A stretch of 64,000 bases of DNA from Tabrizicola soli (GTDB taxonomy: Bacteria > Pseudomonadota > Alphaproteobacteria > Rhodobacterales > Rhodobacteraceae). Positions 52,664 through 60,427 of the stretch are shown here, one piece after another. The notes below the pieces were generated by a model. The model did no database searches. It saw nothing but the letters and a program-made list of their open reading frames with translations, and was not told where the DNA came from. Where the stretch lies: NCBI RefSeq assembly GCF_015999335.1, contig NZ_JAEACP010000010.1:120672-184671 (forward strand), written 5' to 3'. The number at the start of each line of letters is the position of its first letter. Within the stretch, counting starts at the first letter, position 1. Both the position numbers and the translations under genes were made by a program.

Positions 52664-52907
52664 CTGTCCATCTTGCTGGAAACCCCCGTCAAACGCGGCA
52701 AGGCCGGAATTTGTTCCGTCGGGTTCAGACACGGGGTCCTTGCGACGCTCCGGCACAGCCCATGTTGGACGTGGGGCGATCACTCGGGCCGGAGATGGTA
52801 ATCCGGTCGAGGAAGAGGCGATGCCGAACGGTCGGGTCGTGGAACAGGGGGTCTGTCCCGGAGCCGAATGCCGCGGAGAGCAGCGCAGAGTCTGGATGGT
52901 CCCCGCA
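52664..52907 (-). promoter_or_regulatory. Gap upstream of the DUF2231-like gene
   Basis: No gene with good codon use is seen except the possible N-terminal extension of the DUF2231-like gene (up to 52783). The region should hold its promoter. No clear hexamers or repeats were found by eye. Confidence 0.25.
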
Positions 52908-53510
52908 TCACGCCGCGAGATCGTCGAAGAACACCACGTCCCTTATCCCCGTCTGTGCTACGGCATCGCAGGGCTCATAGGTCATCTCGACATGCATCGA
53001 GGTGCCGTGGCCCCGGAACACGGCCAGCCAGTGATGCAGGCAATCCTGGTCAACGTCGATCGCCACATGACGCCTGCTGACCGCCGAGACCATCGCGACC
53101 TCGCCCCGCCGCACCGCCTTCACGAAGTCCTCGTCGTGCAGGAAAAGGCTGGCCTCATCCACCAGGCGCTCGATCAGCCGGGTGTTGGTCAGGCTGGAGA
53201 ATGTCGGCCAGAGGGCGTGCATGCCGCGGGAGGCGCAGACCAGCCGTACCCCGTCAAGATCCAAGGAGGCGCGGGGATTGGGCGCCTTTTCCAGCGCCAG
53301 GCGGTCGGCATCGACACGATGCACGCCTGCCGGGGACATGATGTCCAGAAGGCGCAGCCTCAGCCGCTTGCCGGGGGCGGCCTTGCCGGTTTCCCAGTTG
53401 GAAACCAGGGTCTGCGTGACGCCGAGCATTTCGGCTAGGGTCTGCTGCTTCACCCGGGAGGCCTTGCGCCATTCCGGAAGCAGGCGGCAGAGGTCGGCTT
53501 CGTTTAACAT
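52908..53510 (-). CDS. XRE-family helix-turn-helix regulator with an uncharacterised C-terminal domain
   Basis: A 200-residue protein. The N-terminal helix-turn-helix is RKASRVKQQTLAEMLGVTQTLVSNWETGKAAPGKRLRLRLLDIM. The C-terminal part (from about 75) has blocks such as VCASRGMHALWPTFSSL and VAIDVDQDCLHHW followed by EMTYEPCDAVAQTGIRDVVFFDDL; it looks like a PAS-like or sensor domain but no family was recognised. A frame open upstream to 53690 is rejected in favour of ATG 53510. Targets are unknown. Confidence 0.75.
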   Translation of the reverse strand: MLNEADLCRLLPEWRKASRVKQQTLAEMLGVTQTLVSNWETGKAAPGKRLRLRLLDIMSPAGVHRVDADRLALEKAPNPRASLDLDGVRLVCASRGMHALWPTFSSLTNTRLIERLVDEASLFLHDEDFVKAVRRGEVAMVSAVSRRHVAIDVDQDCLHHWLAVFRGHGTSMHVEMTYEPCDAVAQTGIRDVVFFDDLAA

Positions 53511-53607
53511 CCTGGCCTGCGCGGTGAACTTCCAGGGCAGGATAGCACAGCGGGAAGGGAGGGTGGCTTCGGCAAAGGGCGGGGATCCGTCCGCCGGAAG
53601 TATGGTC

Positions 53608-53633
53608 AGGGCGGCCCGAGGCCGGGCCGCCCT
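53608..53633 (-). terminator. Terminator-like hairpin after the delta-60 repeat gene
   Basis: An 11-bp perfect stem (AGGGCGGCCCG against CGGGCCGCCCT) with a 4-base loop lies 14 bases after the repeat-protein stop. On the minus strand no T-run follows. It probably ends the monocistronic transcript. Confidence 0.55.
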
Positions 53634-53646
53634 TTCCCGAATGGCC

Positions 53647-55092
53647 TTATTGGGCGGTAAGGCGCAGCACGGCGATGTTGGTGCTGCCATCCTCGGCGGC
53701 AGTGGTGCCCGCGACGACGATCAGCTTGTCCCCCTGTAGCGCGACGCCGTTGGCGATGTCATCGCCGTCCCCCAGCGAGATGCTGGCGATGCCGTTGCCG
53801 GTGCCGTCATCGGCCTGCCCGAAGGACTGGTCCAGCTCTCCCGCCGCATCGAAGCGCGCGACGGCGATGTTGGTGCTGTCCCCGGCCTGGTGGTAGCCGG
53901 CCACGACGATGCGTCCGTCAGCCTGCACCGCGACGCCGGTCGCGAAGTCGTTGCCATCACCCAGCGAGGTCGAGGCAAAGCCGTTCGGGGTGCCGTCCTC
54001 GGACACCCCGAAAGCCTCGTCCGGGGTGCCATCGGCATTCAGGCGGGCCAGAACAAAGTTGGACGACCCGTCAGCCGAGACGCTGTCCCCGACCACGACG
54101 ATCTTGCCGTCGGCCTGCAGCGCCACATCGCGGAAGACGTCATTGCCATCGCCCAGCGAGATGTTGACGAAGCCCTCCGGGGTGCCGTCATCGCCCGAGA
54201 CGCCGAAGGTGGCATCCGGAACGCCCGCCGCGTCGTAGCGGGCCACGAGCATGTTGGACGACCCGTCCTCGGCCAGGCGCGAGCCCGCGACGACGATCGC
54301 GCCATCGGCCTGCAGGACCAGGGCGTTGGCGATGTCGTTGCCTGCGCCCAGCGAGGTGGCGACAAAGCCGTTCGGGGTGCCGTCCTCGGACTGGCCGAAG
54401 CTTTCGTCGATGCTGCCGTCGGCGTTCAGCCGGGCCAGGATGATGTTGGTCGAGCCGTCGGCCACCACGCTGTCGCCGGCCAGCACGATCTTGCCGTCGG
54501 GCTGGATCGCCACGTCGCGGGCCACGTCATTGCCATCGCCCAGAGAGATGTTGACGATACCGTTCCCGGTCCCGTCATCGGCGGCGCCGAAGCCCTGGTC
54601 CAGCGTGCCGTCCGGGTTCAGGCGCAGCACGACCATGTTGGTCGAGGTGCCTTCCTCATGGTAGCCGGCGATGACGGTCTTGCCGTCGGACTGGGTGGCG
54701 ATTGCAGTGCCGAAGTCGTCCCCTTCGCCCAGCGAGATGCTCACCACGCCATCCGGGGTGCCATCCTCCTTGCCCACGCCGAAACCGGCGTCAAGGCTGC
54801 CATCGTTCGTGTAGCGCACGATGACGATATCGTTGCTTTGCCCGTTGTGGCGGTTGCCGACGATGGCGACCGCGCCATCCGCGCCGACAGCCAGATCTTC
54901 GGCCGCGTCATTGCCATTGCCCAGCGAAGTCGAGACCACACCGGCCGGAGTGCCGTCTTCCTCGCCCGCGCCGAAGGTCGCGTCGAGCACGCCCGCACCA
55001 TCCGCCGCCCATGCAATGCCGGCGACAAGGGCGAGCACGGAAACGGTGCCCAGTCCAAGGGCCGCGCCCCTGGTGGCAATCTGGTTCTTCAT
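53647..55092 (-). CDS. Exported delta-60 repeat beta-propeller-like protein
   Basis: A 481-residue exported protein with a Sec signal (GLGTVSVLALVAGIAWA). From about residue 32 to the end it is seven tandem repeats of 62-65 residues, each running (V/S/T)xDxxFG...(G/D)DGTxxG...SLGxGxD...(Q/P)xDGKIVVAG...(S/T)(S/T)N(I/M/F)xxARxxxxG. This is the delta-60 repeat family, thought to build a beta-propeller. The repeats are rich in Asp and Gly, as for Ca-binding or surface adhesion domains, but that is inference. ATG 55092 follows GAGGA. It is flanked by hairpins on both sides and stands alone. Confidence 0.85.
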   Translation of the reverse strand: MKNQIATRGAALGLGTVSVLALVAGIAWAADGAGVLDATFGAGEEDGTPAGVVSTSLGNGNDAAEDLAVGADGAVAIVGNRHNGQSNDIVIVRYTNDGSLDAGFGVGKEDGTPDGVVSISLGEGDDFGTAIATQSDGKTVIAGYHEEGTSTNMVVLRLNPDGTLDQGFGAADDGTGNGIVNISLGDGNDVARDVAIQPDGKIVLAGDSVVADGSTNIILARLNADGSIDESFGQSEDGTPNGFVATSLGAGNDIANALVLQADGAIVVAGSRLAEDGSSNMLVARYDAAGVPDATFGVSGDDGTPEGFVNISLGDGNDVFRDVALQADGKIVVVGDSVSADGSSNFVLARLNADGTPDEAFGVSEDGTPNGFASTSLGDGNDFATGVAVQADGRIVVAGYHQAGDSTNIAVARFDAAGELDQSFGQADDGTGNGIASISLGDGDDIANGVALQGDKLIVVAGTTAAEDGSTNIAVLRLTAQ

Positions 55093-55107
55093 TCTGATCT
55101 TCCTCAA

Positions 55108-55379
55108 ACGGTTGATAGCGGTTGAAAGACCGCTCAGGCCAAGGCGCCGGCATCCACGGACACTGGCGCGACCCTGCGCGATCCCGGACAGGATAGGGCG
55201 GGCCAGGGTCGCGCCCCAGTTCGGAATTATTGCGGGGATGTGCCCGGGCCGGCGATAACGCCACGGTAAATCAACGGCTTGCGGGAGGATTGGCCATCAT
55301 CTTCTGCCCAGGTTATTTCGCCATCACGCATCTCTGGGCCCGGATGCAACCTGCGGGTGTTTGGCGCGTCTACCAGGTG
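55108..55379 (-). promoter_or_regulatory. Leader region between cysteine synthase and delta-60 genes
   Basis: Apart from the inverted repeat above, this 272-base stretch has no gene. On the minus strand it must contain the promoter of the delta-60 gene unless read-through from the synthase gene occurs. No hexamer pair stood out. Confidence 0.3.
55165..55215 (-). repeat. Long inverted repeat in the 5' leader of the repeat-protein gene
   Basis: GGCGCGACCCTG (55165-55176) and CAGGGTCGCGCC (55204-55215) are perfect 12-base arms around a 27-base loop; with a two-base bulge the arms reach ACTGG and CCAGT. The loop itself holds ATCC/GGAT and could form an inner stem. It lies 73 bases upstream of the gene's start, so it could be an attenuator, an RNA-stability element or the terminator of the cysteine synthase gene. 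Confidence 0.5.
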
Positions 55380-56444
55380 TCAGGGCATCTGGTAGCCGGG
55401 GGTCGAGCGCATCAGCGCGATTTCCTCCCCGGTCATGCCGGGCTCGATGCCGTCGAACAGCGGAGTCGAAAGGTAGCGTTCGCCGGTGTCGGGCAACATG
55501 CACAGCAGGCGCGCGCCAGCGGGGGCGGTTTCGGCCACCTTCAGCGCCACCGCCAGCGTGGCCCCGCCCGAGATGCCGGTGAAGATGCCTTCCTGCCGCG
55601 CCAGCGCCCGGGCGGCGGCCATCGCATCCGGGCCGGAGACGGGGATCAGCTCGTCATAGCCGTCCCGGTCCAGCGCCTCCTGCAACACCAGCGGGATGAA
55701 ATCGGGCGTCCAGCCCTGGATCGGATGCGGGTTGAAGGCGGGATGGCCGACGGCGGGCGCGCCTTCGGCGTCGCGCTCCTGTGCCGTCCGGCTGGACACG
55801 AGGGCCGCGTTGGCCGGCTCGGTCAGGATGATGCGCGTCGCCGGGCTTTCCCGGCGCAGCACGCGCGACACCCCGGTCACCGTGCCGCCGGTGCCGTAGC
55901 CCGACACGAAATAGTCCAGCCGCCCGTCGAAGTCGGCCAGGATCTCGCGCGCGGTGGTGGCCTCGTGGATCTCGGCATTGGCGGCGGTCTCGAACTGGCG
56001 CGCCAGGAACCAGCCGTTCCGTTCGGCCAGCTCGCGCGCCTTCTGGTACATGCCGAAGCCCTTCAGCTCCTTCGGCGTCAGCACCACCTTCGCGCCGAGG
56101 AAGCGCATCAGCCGCCGACGCTCGACCGAGAAGGTCTCGGCCATGGTCAGCACCAGCGGATAGCCCTTGGCGGCGCAGACCATCGCCAGGCCGATCCCGG
56201 TATTGCCGCTGGTCGCCTCGACCACCGTCTGCCCGGGACGCAGCGCCCCCGAGGCCTCGGCCGCCTCGATGATGTTCAGCGCCAGCCGGTCCTTGACCGA
56301 GCCGCCGGGATTGAAGGCCTCGACCTTGACGTAAAGCGCGACATGCGGCGGGGCCAGGCGGGCGAGGCGCACCGCAGGCGTGTCGCCCACGGTATCGAGG
56401 ATGCTGTCGTAAAGCCGTCCGCGTCCGGCGGTGCTGCGTGTCAT
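55380..56444 (-). CDS. Cysteine synthase/cystathionine beta-synthase family PLP enzyme
   Basis: A 354-residue fold-type II PLP enzyme. The lysine Schiff base is in KVEAFNPGGSVKDRLALN (GSVKDR), ATSGNTGIGLAM is the substrate-binding loop, YGTGGTVTGVSRVLR is the phosphate-binding loop, and GISGGATLAVALKVAE near the end is characteristic. It likely makes cysteine from O-acetylserine with sulfide or thiosulfate; the longer-than-usual C-terminus (about 40 residues more than CysK) is not explained. The thiosulfate setting of the window makes a CysM-like use plausible. AGGAG precedes ATG 56444. Confidence 0.88.
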   Translation of the reverse strand: MTRSTAGRGRLYDSILDTVGDTPAVRLARLAPPHVALYVKVEAFNPGGSVKDRLALNIIEAAEASGALRPGQTVVEATSGNTGIGLAMVCAAKGYPLVLTMAETFSVERRRLMRFLGAKVVLTPKELKGFGMYQKARELAERNGWFLARQFETAANAEIHEATTAREILADFDGRLDYFVSGYGTGGTVTGVSRVLRRESPATRIILTEPANAALVSSRTAQERDAEGAPAVGHPAFNPHPIQGWTPDFIPLVLQEALDRDGYDELIPVSGPDAMAAARALARQEGIFTGISGGATLAVALKVAETAPAGARLLCMLPDTGERYLSTPLFDGIEPGMTGEEIALMRSTPGYQMP

Positions 56445-56566
56445 GCTGCGTCACTCCTGTCCCGCGTGGTCATGCCGATACTGGACCAGAAGCGGAGGTG
56501 CGGGGCAACCGCCGCTTTCCATCATGCGGCGGAATGCAGCGCCCTCCGCGAGGGGGGGTGAGCGGG

Positions 56567-56989
56567 CTAACCTTCGGCGTCCCCGCCCCTCTTGCCATTC
56601 TTTTCAAGGATCTGCCGCAGGTAGTCGCGCAGTACGATGGCGTTGTTGTGCTCCTCCTCCTTCGAGGCGTAAAGCAGCGTCACCACGCCGTCGGCCGCCA
56701 GTCCCGCCAGCTCGCGCACGAGGTCGTCCTTTTGGGAAAGCTCCTCCCGGTAGCGGGCGGTGAACTCCTGCCATGCATCGGGGTTTGCGTGATACCAGCG
56801 GCGCAATTCGTCGCTGGGCGCGATCTCCTTGCACCAGGAATGCAGGCGGACGCGGTCCTTGGCCAGGCCGCGCGGCCAGAGCCGGTCGACCAGAACCCGG
56901 CTGCCGTCCGAAACCCGGACCGCCCGGTAGATCCGTTTGACGCGGATCCGGTCGGCGGAGTGATCGGGGACCGGCGGAACCGGAGGCAT
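56567..56989 (-). CDS. DUF488-domain protein
   Basis: A 140-residue protein of the DUF488 family (YeaO-like). IRVKRIYRAVRVSDGSRVLVDRLWPRGLAKDRVRLHSWCKEIAPSDELRRWY is the family core, and ELAGLAADGVVTLLYASKEEEHNNA is the second block. A single cysteine (SWCKEIAPS) is typical. No function is known. ATG 56989 overlaps the AhpD-like stop as TGATG, so both are co-translated. Confidence 0.85.
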   Translation of the reverse strand: MPPVPPVPDHSADRIRVKRIYRAVRVSDGSRVLVDRLWPRGLAKDRVRLHSWCKEIAPSDELRRWYHANPDAWQEFTARYREELSQKDDLVRELAGLAADGVVTLLYASKEEEHNNAIVLRDYLRQILEKNGKRGGDAEG

Positions 56990-57324
56990 CACCCTGCCCC
57001 GCCGCCCATGGCCTGGATCGCCTTCAGCGCATGGGCATAGGAGGCCCCGGCGCGCATCTCGGCGGCGACCCAGATCGCCTCCATGATCTGCTCGGGACTG
57101 GCGCCTTCGCGCCCGGCCGCCTTGACGTGGCCCTCGATGCACCAGGGGCATTGCGTGACATGGGCCACCGCGACCGCGATCAATTGCTTGGTGCGCTTGT
57201 CCAGCGCGCCATCGGCGAAGACCGCCGTCGAGAAGGCGCGGAACGCCGCCTCGGGTTCGGGCGCAAGTGCGCGGCGACGTTCGGACATTTCCAGGGTGCC
57301 GCGCGGCAGTGAGGGGTCGGACAT
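56989..57324 (-). CDS. Carboxymuconolactone decarboxylase/AhpD-like protein
   Basis: A 111-residue helical protein of the CMD family with the AhpD redox motif: VAVAHVTQCPWCIEGHVKAA (CPWC and the GH of the catalytic relay). It likely acts in peroxide or alkyl-hydroperoxide reduction or as a stress-linked thiol protein. GGAGAGAG lies before ATG 57324; a frame open to 57393 has no support. It lies divergent to nsrR, sharing an operator-rich gap. Confidence 0.85.
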   Translation of the reverse strand: MSDPSLPRGTLEMSERRRALAPEPEAAFRAFSTAVFADGALDKRTKQLIAVAVAHVTQCPWCIEGHVKAAGREGASPEQIMEAIWVAAEMRAGASYAHALKAIQAMGGGAG

Positions 57325-57425
57325 CGGCGCTCTCTCCTTCCGGAAGGGTGAAACAGCACGTCGCCTTCGGAGGACCCCAGCACCGCCGGGCATCCGGTTG
57401 GGCTTGCATTCCGGTTTAAACCTGC

Positions 57426-57450
57426 TAATTGGTATTGTAAATACCTATTA
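57426..57450. promoter_or_regulatory. Near-perfect palindrome, candidate NsrR operator
   Basis: Arms TAATTGGTATT (57426-57436) and AATACCTATTA (57440-57450) around GTA, differing at only one position. It sits 17 bases before the nsrR start and within 101-125 bases of the AhpD-like start. Known NsrR sites are 11-1-11 inverted repeats, so the 3-base centre is off by two; the element could serve NsrR itself in autocontrol. A TAAATA at 57438-57443 may be a -10 box. Confidence 0.55.
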
Positions 57451-57467
57451 AGGACGGACCATCCCGG

Positions 57468-57899
57468 ATGCGCCTTACCTCGTTCACCGATTATGGCTTG
57501 CGGATGTTGATGCGCATGGCGGGCACGCCCGGACAGGGGATCTCCACGGCCGAGATGGCGCAGGAATTCGGTCTTTCGCGTCACCACCTGACCAAGATCG
57601 TCCAGAAGCTTGCCCAGGCCGGCTATGTCGCGACCCGACGCGGCAGCGGCGGCGGCGCGATGCTGGCCCGTCCCGCCGGCGAGATCCGCCTGGGCGCGAT
57701 CATCCGCCTGCTCGAGGAGGGGCAACCGCTGGTCGAATGTTTCGGGCCGGACGGCGGCGACTGCACCATCGACGGGCGCTGCCGGTTGAAGGCGCGGCTG
57801 CGCGCGGCCGAGGCGGCCTTCCTTGCCGATCTCGACCGCTCGACGCTGGCGGATATCGCGCTACGTCCGGATTTCCTGCTTGCGGAGGAATTCGTGTGA
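57468..57899 (+). CDS. nsrR: NsrR, Rrf2-family nitric-oxide-sensing repressor
   Basis: A 143-residue repressor beginning MRLTSFTDYGLRMLMRMAG, the NsrR hallmark including Asp8. FGLSRHHLTKIVQKLAQAGYV is the recognition helix region, and the [4Fe-4S] ligands are Cys91, Cys99 and Cys105 (VECFGPDGGDCTIDGRC). NO destroys the cluster and releases DNA. It is transcribed in front of ccoNOQP, overlapping ccoN by four bases, so the oxidase genes are probably under direct NO control. This pairing is unusual. Confidence 0.93.
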   Translation: MRLTSFTDYGLRMLMRMAGTPGQGISTAEMAQEFGLSRHHLTKIVQKLAQAGYVATRRGSGGGAMLARPAGEIRLGAIIRLLEEGQPLVECFGPDGGDCTIDGRCRLKARLRAAEAAFLADLDRSTLADIALRPDFLLAEEFV

Positions 57900-59536
57900 A
57901 CCTGCCCGCCTCGCTGACCACATCGGAACGGCAGATCGGCATCGGCCTTTCGGCGGCCCTCGCGCTGATGGGGCTGGCGATGGCCGCCCTCGCGCGGGAC
58001 AGCGTGATGGCGCTGCACGGGACGATGGCGCTGGTGCTTGGCCTTGGCCTGGTGTTCCGGCTGGGCGGGGTGCTTTATGACGCGCCCCCCGCCGACCCCG
58101 ACCGCGTCTTGCGCTATGACGACGGGCCGACGCGCTTCGGCATCTGGATGACGCTGGCCTGGGCCATGGTCGGCATGGTCGCGGGCGTCTGGGTGGCCGC
58201 GCTGCTCTACTGGCCCGAGGCGACGCCGCCCTGGCCTGCCACCAGCTTCGGCCGGTTGCGCCCGGTGCATACCACCGGCATCATCTTCGGCTTTGGCGGC
58301 AACGCGCTGATCGCGACCTCGTTCTGGGTGCTGCAACGCACCTCGCGGGCACGGCTGGCGGATGCGCTGAGCCCCTGGGTCGTGCTGATCGGCTACAACC
58401 TGTTCTGCGCCTGGGCGGTGACCGGCTATCTGATGGGCGCCACCCAGTCCAAGGAATATGCCGAGGCGGAATGGTATGCCGACCTGTGGCTGGTCGCGGT
58501 CTGGGTGCTTTATTTCACGCTTTACATGCGCACGCTGGCGCGGCGGGCCGAACCGCATATCTACGTCGCAAACTGGTATTACCTGGCCTTCATCCTGGTC
58601 GTGGCGATGCTGCACATCGTCAACAACATCGCCCTGCCGGTCAGTTGGGCGGGATCGAAAAGCTATACCGTCTGGGCGGGCGTGCAGGATGCGATGATCC
58701 AGTGGTGGTACGGCCACAACGCGGTGGCCTTCTTCCTGACCGCCGGCTTCCTGGGGATGCTCTACTACTTCCTCCCCGTCCGCGCGGGCCGGCCGATCTG
58801 GTCCTATCGCCTCTCGATCCTGTCCTTCTGGGGCATCGTGTTCTTCTACATCTGGGTCGGCTCGCACCACCTGCACTACACCGCGCTGCCCTACTGGGTG
58901 CAGACGCTGGGGATGACCTTCTCGGTCATGCTGCTGGTGCCGTCCTGGGCCTCGGCCGGCAATGCCATCGCCACGCTGAACGGCGCCTGGGGCAAGGTGC
59001 GCGACGATGCGACGCTGCGCTTCATGTTCGTGGCGGCCGTGTTCTACGGCCTTTCCACCTTCGAGGGTTCGTTCCTTGCGATCCGCCCGGTGAACTCGCT
59101 GTCGCACTACACCGACTGGACCGTGGGCCATGTCCATTCCGGCACGCTCGGCTGGGTCGCGATGATCATCTTCGGCGCGATCTACACCCTGGTGCCGCAG
59201 ATGGCGGGGCGCGAGACCATGGCCTGGCCGAAGGCGGTGGAATGGCACTTCTGGCTCGCCGTCCTCGGCACGCTGGTCTACGTCATCGCGATGTGGAACG
59301 CGGGCATCACCCAGGGGCTGATGTGGCGGGCCTATGACGCGAACGGCGCGCTTTCCTACAGCTTCCTGGAATCGGTGCAGGCGATGGCGCCCTATTACCT
59401 CTTGCGCGCCATGGGCGGCGCGATGTTCCTGACCGGGGCGGTGATCTGCACGCTGAACTGCCGCGCCACGTTGCGCGCCTCGCGTAGCCGCGACCTGCAG
59501 AACGACCGCCCCCTTGTGGCGCAGGCGGCGGAGTAG
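57896..59536 (+). CDS. ccoN: CcoN, cbb3 oxidase catalytic subunit I
   Basis: A 546-residue membrane protein with about 12 helices. GRLRPVHTTGIIFGFGGNALIATSFW, IQWWYGHNAVAFFLTAGFLGMLYYFLP (with the cbb3-type tyrosine helix), VGSHHLHYTALPYWVQ and VGHVHSGTLGWVA hold the haem and CuB ligands. The start is GTG 57896, overlapping the nsrR stop; GGAGG lies seven bases upstream. It reduces oxygen at very low concentration. Confidence 0.95.
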   Translation: MNLPASLTTSERQIGIGLSAALALMGLAMAALARDSVMALHGTMALVLGLGLVFRLGGVLYDAPPADPDRVLRYDDGPTRFGIWMTLAWAMVGMVAGVWVAALLYWPEATPPWPATSFGRLRPVHTTGIIFGFGGNALIATSFWVLQRTSRARLADALSPWVVLIGYNLFCAWAVTGYLMGATQSKEYAEAEWYADLWLVAVWVLYFTLYMRTLARRAEPHIYVANWYYLAFILVVAMLHIVNNIALPVSWAGSKSYTVWAGVQDAMIQWWYGHNAVAFFLTAGFLGMLYYFLPVRAGRPIWSYRLSILSFWGIVFFYIWVGSHHLHYTALPYWVQTLGMTFSVMLLVPSWASAGNAIATLNGAWGKVRDDATLRFMFVAAVFYGLSTFEGSFLAIRPVNSLSHYTDWTVGHVHSGTLGWVAMIIFGAIYTLVPQMAGRETMAWPKAVEWHFWLAVLGTLVYVIAMWNAGITQGLMWRAYDANGALSYSFLESVQAMAPYYLLRAMGGAMFLTGAVICTLNCRATLRASRSRDLQNDRPLVAQAAE

Positions 59537-59540
59537 TCCC

Positions 59541-60272
59541 ATGGTCCTGCGCCTGCACTACAACCTGGAAAAGCTGTCGATGGGCCTTGTCGGCGCGATC
59601 ATCCTCGCCGCCTCGGTCGGCGGCCTGGTCGAGATCGCGCCCCTCTTCACCATCGACGAGACGGTCGAGATCCCCGCCGACCTGCGGCCCCTCACACCGC
59701 TGGAACTGGCCGGCCGCGAGATCTACATGCGCGAGGGCTGCTATGCCTGTCACAGCCAGATGGTCCGCAGCCTGGCCGACGAGATCGACCGCTACGGCCC
59801 CTATTCGCTGGCTTCGGAAAGCGCATATGACCACCCGATGCTCTGGGGGTCGAAGCGCACCGGCCCGGACCTCGCCCGGCTGGGCGGAAAATACTCCGAC
59901 GCCTGGCAGGTCGCGCATCTGACCGACCCGCGCGCGGTGGTCCCGGCCTCGATCATGCCGGCCTATCCCTGGCTGATGCAGCCCCTGGATACCTCGGGCC
60001 TGCCCGGCGCGCTGGCCACGCTGGCCCGGCTGGGCCTGCCCTATGACGAGGCGATGATCGCCGGGGCCGAAGCCGATGCAAGGGCGCAGGCCGCCCCCGA
60101 CGGCGCGGGCACCGACGCCTTCCGCGAGCGGCACGGCGACCGCCCCGTCCAGCGCGCCTTCGACGGCGATCCGTCGCGCCTGACCGAGATGGACGCGGTG
60201 GTCGCCTATCTGCAATCGCTCGGCACCCAGACCGAGGCCGCGCGGCTGGCGCAGGAAGGGACCGCGCCATGA
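59541..60272 (+). CDS. ccoO: CcoO, cbb3 oxidase monohaem subunit II
   Basis: A 243-residue membrane-anchored cytochrome c. An N-terminal helix (LSMGLVGAIILAASVGGLVEIAPL) is followed by the haem site CYACH in YMREGCYACHSQMVRSL, the standard CcoO motif, and RYGPYSLASESAYDHP and WGSKRTGPDLARLGGKYSDAWQ. ATG 59541 starts five bases after the ccoN stop. Confidence 0.95.
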   Translation: MVLRLHYNLEKLSMGLVGAIILAASVGGLVEIAPLFTIDETVEIPADLRPLTPLELAGREIYMREGCYACHSQMVRSLADEIDRYGPYSLASESAYDHPMLWGSKRTGPDLARLGGKYSDAWQVAHLTDPRAVVPASIMPAYPWLMQPLDTSGLPGALATLARLGLPYDEAMIAGAEADARAQAAPDGAGTDAFRERHGDRPVQRAFDGDPSRLTEMDAVVAYLQSLGTQTEAARLAQEGTAP

Positions 60273-60427
60273 GCCATGACATCCTTGTCCTTCTGGCAAA
60301 GACCTTCGGCCCGATCTGGATGATGGGCTTCCTGGCGGTCGTCGCCATCCGCGCCTATGCGCCCTCGCGCCGCGCCGCGCATGAGCGGGCCGCGCGCTCG
60401 GTGCTGGAGGGGGAGACGCCGGAATGA
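60269..60427 (+). CDS. ccoQ: CcoQ, small cbb3 oxidase subunit
   Basis: A 52-residue single-helix protein starting MSHDILVLLAKTFGPIWMMGF, then FLAVVAIRAYAPSRRAAHE. The helix plus basic tail and the position between ccoO and ccoP are characteristic. It overlaps both neighbours by ATGA (60269 and 60424). It is thought to stabilise the complex. Confidence 0.9.
   Translation: MSHDILVLLAKTFGPIWMMGFLAVVAIRAYAPSRRAAHERAARSVLEGETPE

Noticed and set aside
53647..55092. Repeats in this stretch as a DNA-level satellite
   Set aside because: The period of about 190 bases follows the protein repeat and the copies differ at many third positions, so it is a coding repeat and not a recent DNA amplification.
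56542..56554. Small hairpin CCCTC/GAGGG after the DUF488 gene
   Set aside because: Only five base pairs with a three-base loop and no T-run; too weak to list as a terminator.
57623..59542. Minus-strand open frame of about 639 codons
   Set aside because: Antisense to nsrR and ccoN; no supporting motif.
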